This document shows, in pieces, positions 13,880 through 17,814 of a DNA stretch of 17,814 bases. The DNA lies in assembly GCA_964465735.1 (NCBI GenBank), contig CAYXKT010000052.1, positions 1-17,814 on the forward strand, in the 5' to 3' direction. Each line of letters opens with the position of its first letter. Position 1 is the stretch's first letter. The position numbers were made by a program, and so were the translations under genes. The stretch comes from Erginobacter sp964465735 (GTDB lineage: Bacteria > Auribacterota > Erginobacteria > Erginobacterales > Erginobacteraceae). The notes beneath the pieces were generated by a model. That model was not told where the DNA came from. It saw only the letters and a program-made list of their open reading frames with translations, and made no database searches.

Positions 13880-13920
13880 TGAACCGCAAAGAACGCAAAG
13901 AACGCGAAGAAAGGAATTTA
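13880..13920 (+). repeat. Left arm of ACCGCAAAG inverted repeat
   Basis: The arm reads GAACCGCAAAGAACGCAAAG and continues AACGCGAAGAAAGGAATTTA. It is the imperfect reverse complement of 14191-14230, with a few one-base gaps. The family resembles a repeat I remember as very common in uncultured bacteria. Confidence 0.7.
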
Positions 13921-14190
13921 AGAGTTTCCGGTTCCGGGTAGCTCTTGTATGAGCGGTATGGTAGGTTAAAAGGTAATGTATAATTGGGGCCGGGGACTCG
14001 GGATTATAAATTCCGCGGATAAATGGGGAGCAAGTCGGATGGCATAATTATTATCTCCCGGTCTTAACTTTCCTCCTCTGGTTTTTCTCATCCTTGGTGT
14101 TTTTCGAAATAGTAAATCTCAATCTTGCGATACTCATAAACATCAACGTCCCTATAATGAGGAAATGGATATAGCGTCTCGTGCTGGGAC

Positions 14191-14230
14191 TTTAATTTTT
14201 CTTTGCGTTTCTTTGCGTCTTTGCGGTGAA
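14191..14230 (-). repeat. Right arm of ACCGCAAAG inverted repeat
   Basis: This arm contains TTTCTTTGCGTCTTTGCGG and is inverted relative to 13880-13920. It runs into the upstream GTG (14226) of the MetE-like reading frame, which is one reason to prefer the ATG at 14268 for that gene. Confidence 0.7.
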
Positions 14231-14267
14231 TAAAACGCGCCGGAGGCGCCTGGTAAGAGTAGTTGAA

Positions 14268-15338
14268 ATGAACAGTCCTGCTGAAAGTTTTGCTCCCCGG
14301 GGGTTGGCGACGGCGATCGGGAGTTTCCCCCACTCCGAGCCCGGCCCGGCCCTGGAGCTGATTGAAAAGTATCTCCCCACCGCCCCGGCTTGGCCCCAGC
14401 TGCCCAAGCGGGGCCTGAAGGAGAATATGTGTCCCCAGTTCAGTTCCGGCCTCCCGGCCCTGGAACTCGACGAGGGGGAGGGGAAGGTCTATTTCCGGAT
14501 TGGCGAGGATCTCCCGGCGGAGCTGGAGAAGTTCTATCTCAAGGTTATCGAGGACGACCTGGATTATTTCGGCCTGACTCCTGACTATGCCCTCGGTTTC
14601 CACTCTCTGCTGAAATATCTCTCCGACCGGGACCGCTATCCCTTGGTCAAGGGCTGTGTTACCGGCCCGATTACTTTCGGTCTGACGATCACCGACCAGG
14701 ACCGCAAGCCCTCTCTCTACCATCCGGAGATCTTTGACGCCATCACCAAGGCGATTTCGATCAAGGCCCGCTGGCAGGTGAAGAAACTCGCCCCCTTCTG
14801 CGATCTTCCCATCATCTTTATCGATGAGCCTTACCTGGCCTCAGTCGGCTCGGCCCTGATCAGTCTCCAGGTCGAGGAGGTGATCGCCAAGCTCAACGAG
14901 GTGATCGCCGCCGTCCACCAGGAAGGGGCCCGGGCCGGGGTTCACTGCTGCGCCAATACCGACTGGTCGATCCTGATGCGGACCGAGGTCGATATCATCA
15001 GTTTCGACGCCTTCGGCTACGCGAAAAATCTTCTCCTCTACGCCGAGGATATCCGCGGGTTCTTTCGGCGGGGGGGATTTTTGGCCTGGGGGATTACCCC
15101 CTCGACCGACGCCATCGAGGATCAGGAAGTTGATTCCCTCTGGTCGCGGCTGATTACCTCCTGGCAACGGCTGGAAGAGCTGGGCTTCGATCGTGAAGAG
15201 CTGGCCCGCCGGGCCCTGATCACCCCCAGCTGCGGGATGGGCACGGTCACCCCGGCCCAGTGCGAAAAGATTCTCCGGGTCAACCTCGAGATCTCGGAAA
15301 AGGTCCTGGAATTGTCCGGGGAAAAGGGAGGCGCTTAA
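14268..15338 (+). CDS. Core MetE-like methyltransferase (cobalamin-independent methionine synthase family)
   Basis: The 356-residue protein (from the ATG at 14268) is a UROD/MetE-superfamily barrel. It begins LATAIGSFPHSEPGPAL and carries the zinc-thiolate ligands His226 and Cys228 (GVHCCANTDW) and Cys322 (TPSCGMG). The third ligand of E. coli MetE, a Glu, may be replaced by Asp in ISFDAF. There is no N-terminal folate-binding half, so it is a 'core' MetE. Such enzymes take methyl groups from a corrinoid protein or another donor rather than from methyl-folate; which donor applies here is unknown. An upstream GTG at 14226 would add 14 Arg-rich residues encoded by a repeat and is rejected. Uroporphyrinogen decarboxylase or a methylcobamide methyltransferase are less likely relatives. 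Confidence 0.8.
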   Translation: MNSPAESFAPRGLATAIGSFPHSEPGPALELIEKYLPTAPAWPQLPKRGLKENMCPQFSSGLPALELDEGEGKVYFRIGEDLPAELEKFYLKVIEDDLDYFGLTPDYALGFHSLLKYLSDRDRYPLVKGCVTGPITFGLTITDQDRKPSLYHPEIFDAITKAISIKARWQVKKLAPFCDLPIIFIDEPYLASVGSALISLQVEEVIAKLNEVIAAVHQEGARAGVHCCANTDWSILMRTEVDIISFDAFGYAKNLLLYAEDIRGFFRRGGFLAWGITPSTDAIEDQEVDSLWSRLITSWQRLEELGFDREELARRALITPSCGMGTVTPAQCEKILRVNLEISEKVLELSGEKGGA

Positions 15339-15368
15339 AACAGTAACGCTGACCGCCCGGATCTGTTG

Positions 15369-15980
15369 ATGAAAAGAAAATTATATTTTGTGCTGCTGCT
15401 GAATCTCTCCTTGTTACCACTGAAGATTCTCGGCGCCGGTTCCCCCCCGCCCGATTGCCCGGGCCAGCCTGAGATAATTTTCCGCGAGGATTTTCAGTCT
15501 TGTGTCATCGGCCAGACCAACCGTCCGGGATGCTGGACCACCTCGACCGAAGGTACCGCAAATATCACCTGGGCGGTGGCAGAGCACGGCGGCCTCGAAC
15601 GGGCAAAGATCTTTCGGGGCCGTGGAGACCACCCCTGGGAAGGTGAATGGAGAACCGAGACCATCGACATCTCCGCTTACCAGGACGCGGAGATCTCGAT
15701 CGAGGTCTTCAGCGAGATCTACACCACTCCGGATGACAACTGCTGGGTCAATTTTTTCTATCAGACAGATACCGGCGGCCCGGTGATCTGGTTCTCCCGA
15801 ACCGGGGATCTCTCTCCCCGCCAGACTTTCGTCCGGAAGTCCTCCCCGCCGATCGACGGGGAGAGCCTGACGGTGATTATCCGGGCGTCGACCGAACTGG
15901 CGATGGGTGAGGAATACCTCTTCCGCGATATCCGGGTGACCGGCAGCCGTCCCGACCCGACCCCGGTCCCGGAGGAATGA
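15369..15980 (+). CDS. Secreted beta-sandwich-like protein, short paralogue
   Basis: This 203-residue protein has a signal peptide (MKRK, then a hydrophobic run to about residue 19, cut near LGAGS). One domain of roughly 155 residues follows and then the tail GSRPDPTPVPEE. The domain is paralogous to residues about 37-191 of the next gene. The EDF.SC start and the 'acting on whole strands' Thr/Asp/Trp pattern suggest a lectin or carbohydrate-binding-like jelly roll, but I recognise no named family. The tail looks like the first residues of the next protein's Pro/Thr linker, as though the short form ends where the linker would begin. It overlaps the next gene by ATGA and starts 30 bp after the MetE-like gene without a clear ribosome site. 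The two-codon-earlier TTG (15366) is a less likely start. Confidence 0.82.
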   Translation: MKRKLYFVLLLNLSLLPLKILGAGSPPPDCPGQPEIIFREDFQSCVIGQTNRPGCWTTSTEGTANITWAVAEHGGLERAKIFRGRGDHPWEGEWRTETIDISAYQDAEISIEVFSEIYTTPDDNCWVNFFYQTDTGGPVIWFSRTGDLSPRQTFVRKSSPPIDGESLTVIIRASTELAMGEEYLFRDIRVTGSRPDPTPVPEE

Positions 15981-17710
15981 TGCTGGGCGAACGTTTATAT
16001 CCCGGCCCGCTGAAGACCGCGATCCTGCTGGCGGCGCTGGTTGTCTCCCGGCCCCCCCCGCTCGCCGCCGGGGAGGAGATCTGGAGTGAGGATTTCAGTT
16101 CCTGTACGGTCGGCCAGACCAGCCGACCGGGCTACTGGTCCACCTCGACTGAGGGTACCGTAAATATCACCTGGGCGGTGGCAGAGTACGGCGGCGTCGA
16201 ACGGGAAAAGGTCTTTCGGGCCCGTGGGGACCACCCCTGGGAAGGAGAATGGAGAACCGAGACCATCGACATCTCCGCTTACCAGGACGTGGAGATCTCG
16301 ATCGAGGTCTTCAGCGAGATCTACACCACACCGGATGACAACTGCTGGGTCAATTTCTTCTATCAGACAGATACCGGCGGCCCGGTGATCTGGTTCTCCC
16401 AGACCGGTGACCTCTCTCAGCGCCAGACTTTCATCGAGCAGACCTCGCCCGCGATTGACGGGGAGAAACTGGTCTTTTTCTTCCGGTCCTCGACAGAGTT
16501 GGCAATGGGCGAGGAGTACCTCTTCCGCGATATCCTGATCACCGGCAGCCTCCTGACTCCGACCGCTACTCCGCCCCCGACCACGACACCTACCCGAACC
16601 CCGACTCCCCCTCCGACTCCGCCCCCGAGCCGGACCCCGACCCCAACCCCCACTCTGTCGCCCACCCGGACCCCGACCCCGATTCCTTCGCCGAGCGCCA
16701 CCCCGACCTTGAGCCCTTCCCCCAGCCCTTCGACGACCGCGACTCCCGAACCTTCCCCTACGCCGACTGCATCGCCCGTGCCCTCCGCTACTGTAACTCC
16801 GACTCCAACTTCGACCCTGTCTCCGATCCCTTCGCCTTCGCCTTCGCCCACCCCGTCGCCCTCGCCCACTACGACGAAGTCCCCGACCCCGATGACTACG
16901 TCCACTCCCTCGCCGTCATCGAGTGCCACCCCGACACCCACTACCTCGCCCTCGCCGTCCCCCGGGCGGATTGCCCCCCCCTGGATATATGACTACAACG
17001 GCAATGGGACCAGTGATATCGCGCTCTTCCGGGAGTCTTCCGGCCTCTGGGCGGTCCGGGGACTGACCCGGGTTTACTTCGGGGCTGTTGATGATCAGCC
17101 GGTTCCGGGCGATTACAACGGGGATGGGACAACCGAGATCGGGCTCTTTAGGGAGTCTTCCGGCCTCTGGGCGGTCCAGGGAGCCGATCGGATCTACTTT
17201 GGTTCCCGGGGCGATATTCCGGTTCCCGGTGATTACCGGGGAGATGGAACCACCCGACGCGGCATCTTTCGTCCGGGTTCCGGTCTCTGGGCGGTCCGAG
17301 GGATAACCCGGGCATATTTCGGTTCCGAGGCTGACCTTCCGGTCCCCGGCTATTATCTGGATGGTTTAGTCAAGCCGGCGATCTACCGGAAAGATTCCGG
17401 CCTCTGGGCGGTTCGGGAAGTAACCCGGGCATATTTCGGTTCCTCTGACGATATTCCGGTTCCCGGTGACTATGACGGAGACGGCTCCTGGTCGCCGGCC
17501 ATCTTCAGAAGGGCTTCCGGTCTCTGGTCGGTCCGGGGGGAGACCCGGGCATATTTCGGTTCCGACGATGACCTTCCGGTCCCCGGGGTTTACGCTGAAG
17601 ACAGGCAAGACCTGATCGGGATCTTCCGGAAAACGTCCGGTTTGTGGGGACTTCAGGGCGTAAGTCGGATTTATTTTGGTTCTTCCTTAGATCGGCCGGT
17701 TGTGAGATAA
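15977..17710 (+). CDS. Secreted protein: paralogous N-domain, Pro/Thr/Ser linker, six VCBS/FG-GAP-like repeats
   Basis: The 577 residues comprise a signal peptide (1-32, core TAILLAALVV) and an N-domain (about 37-191) paralogous to the preceding protein. A Pro/Thr/Ser-rich linker (about 194-330) follows, then six ~40-residue repeats (339-577). Each repeat carries SGLWAVRG...R.YFGS..D.PVPG. Repeats 1, 2, 3 and 5 start with D-Y-x-G-[DN]-G calcium-type loops; 4 and 6 have lost them. This matches a surface adhesion or polysaccharide-binding design with a beta-propeller-like C-terminus. There is no membrane anchor or sorting signal at the end. Two conserved Cys (43 and 123) could form a disulfide. 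GGAGG at 15971-15975 is 4 bases from the second ATG (15980), which may be the real start; the first ATG overlaps the upstream stop. Function and ligand are unknown. Confidence 0.85.
   Translation: MMLGERLYPGPLKTAILLAALVVSRPPPLAAGEEIWSEDFSSCTVGQTSRPGYWSTSTEGTVNITWAVAEYGGVEREKVFRARGDHPWEGEWRTETIDISAYQDVEISIEVFSEIYTTPDDNCWVNFFYQTDTGGPVIWFSQTGDLSQRQTFIEQTSPAIDGEKLVFFFRSSTELAMGEEYLFRDILITGSLLTPTATPPPTTTPTRTPTPPPTPPPSRTPTPTPTLSPTRTPTPIPSPSATPTLSPSPSPSTTATPEPSPTPTASPVPSATVTPTPTSTLSPIPSPSPSPTPSPSPTTTKSPTPMTTSTPSPSSSATPTPTTSPSPSPGRIAPPWIYDYNGNGTSDIALFRESSGLWAVRGLTRVYFGAVDDQPVPGDYNGDGTTEIGLFRESSGLWAVQGADRIYFGSRGDIPVPGDYRGDGTTRRGIFRPGSGLWAVRGITRAYFGSEADLPVPGYYLDGLVKPAIYRKDSGLWAVREVTRAYFGSSDDIPVPGDYDGDGSWSPAIFRRASGLWSVRGETRAYFGSDDDLPVPGVYAEDRQDLIGIFRKTSGLWGLQGVSRIYFGSSLDRPVVR
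16556..16968 (+). repeat. Low-complexity C-rich tract coding the Pro/Thr/Ser linker
   Basis: About 410 bp of CCGACC/CCGACT/TCGCCC-like units encode TP, SP and PTP repeats. The plus strand is very C-rich and G-poor. The minus strand shows a long open Val/Gly frame that is only an artefact of this composition. Confidence 0.85.
16991..17707 (+). repeat. Six tandem ~120-bp coding repeats
   Basis: Units start at 16991, 17111, 17231, 17351, 17468 and 17588. The period is 120 bp except unit 4, which is 117 bp. The most conserved DNA encodes SGLWAVRG and AYFGS. Units 4 and 6 have diverged most at the aspartate-rich start. Confidence 0.9.
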
Positions 17711-17723
17711 TCCTCTTTCAAAT

Positions 17724-17756
17724 CCGGGGTTTGTTTATCCCAACCCCCGGTTTCGT
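17724..17756 (+). terminator. Likely intrinsic terminator after the repeat protein
   Basis: CCGGGG (17724-17729) pairs with CCCCGG (17745-17750). After one mismatch, 17731-17733 pair with 17741-17743. A short T-rich run, TTTCGTT, follows. It lies 13 bp after the stop codon. Confidence 0.5.
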
Positions 17757-17763
17757 TACTTCA

Positions 17764-17802
17764 ACCTAAATTGAGCGATTCTATGCGGCGAACTGCACCA
17801 AT
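17764..17802. repeat. Right arm of 39-bp terminal inverted repeat
   Basis: This arm is the exact reverse complement of bases 1-39. Twelve more bases follow to the window end, so the repeat is not the physical end on this side. Confidence 0.9.
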
Positions 17803-17814
17803 CTTTTGAGTCCG

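Larger units (their letters stand above)
13869..14267. other. Gene-free spacer with a 350-bp inverted-repeat-bounded segment
   Basis: The spacer between the aminotransferase and the MetE-like gene holds two oppositely oriented copies of an ACCGCAAAGAACGCAAAG-type repeat (13880-13920 and 14191-14230). Between them is AT-richer sequence. On the minus strand it can be read as a short peptide remnant ending near 14088, with no start or family I recognise. A small hairpin (14237-14241 with 14245-14249) precedes the next gene. Confidence 0.6.

Noticed and set aside
14088..14723. Minus-strand frame of 211 codons across the repeat arm and the start of the MetE-like gene
   Set aside because: Most of it is antisense to the MetE-like gene. 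Only the last ~45 residues in the spacer look protein-like, and they have no start of their own; kept only as a possible remnant.
16417..16941. Val/Gly-rich minus-strand frame
   Set aside because: It is produced by the C-rich Pro/Thr/Ser linker of the secreted protein.
16991..17707. Regular 120-bp tandem repeats as a CRISPR array
   Set aside because: The units are in-frame coding repeats without a constant short repeat and unique spacers.
1..17802. The 39-bp inverted ends as transposon termini
   Set aside because: There is no transposase or integrase in the interval, the genes inside are mostly housekeeping, and 12 bases lie beyond the right arm; no target duplication can be seen.

Overview
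The window reads as ordinary bacterial chromosome at high GC, probably a metagenome-derived contig from an uncultured anaerobe. The support is an intact gatB, an energy-conserving biotin-dependent decarboxylase, very clean Shine-Dalgarno sites on some genes and none on others, and many short structured repeats between genes. The 40-residue 'SGLWAVRG..R.YFGS..D.PVPG' repeats and this repeat load remind me of candidate phyla such as Auribacterota or Omnitrophota. That placement is recollection, not a measurement.

Region 1 (487-5805, minus strand) looks like one operon in the order mmdA - mmdD - mmdC - mmdB - dUTPase-fold protein - birA. It encodes a membrane methylmalonyl-CoA decarboxylase (carboxyltransferase, small membrane anchor, biotin carrier, ion-pumping beta subunit) plus the ligase that attaches biotin to the carrier. 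Two members are unusual. MmdB has a Ser where the key Na+-site Asp is expected and an Asp where a key Ser is expected. The fifth gene is an all-alpha dUTPase homologue whose metal ligands are partly replaced by Lys and Arg.

Region 2 (5849-8327, plus strand) is divergent from the operon. A candidate promoter and a bulged leader hairpin precede a phosphate acyltransferase (Ptb type) fused to a shortened butyrate-kinase-like domain that has lost its nucleotide/phosphate motifs. The next gene, an IlvH-like ACT-domain protein, is coupled to it by an ATGA overlap. Regions 1 and 2 together suggest a propionate module: methylmalonyl-CoA to propionyl-CoA with ion pumping, then propionyl-phosphate. A working kinase would have to lie elsewhere.

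Region 3 (8405-9866) is gatB, with a promoter so close to its ATG that the mRNA is predicted to be leaderless. Region 4 (10121-13868) holds three nucleotide-sugar genes: UDP-glucose dehydrogenase, a WbpP/GalE-type epimerase and a DegT-family aminotransferase. Region 5 (14268-17710) holds a core (folate-domain-less) MetE-like protein and two tandem paralogous secreted proteins. The second of these carries a Pro/Thr/Ser-rich linker and six VCBS/FG-GAP-like repeats.

The two ends of the window carry a perfect 39-bp inverted repeat (1-39 and 17764-17802). I see no transposase, phage gene, tRNA, rRNA or CRISPR array. The strongest candidates for something undescribed are the MmdB residue swap, the Ptb/degenerate-kinase fusion with its structured leader and ACT partner, and the apparently inactivated dUTPase-fold protein inside the decarboxylase operon.
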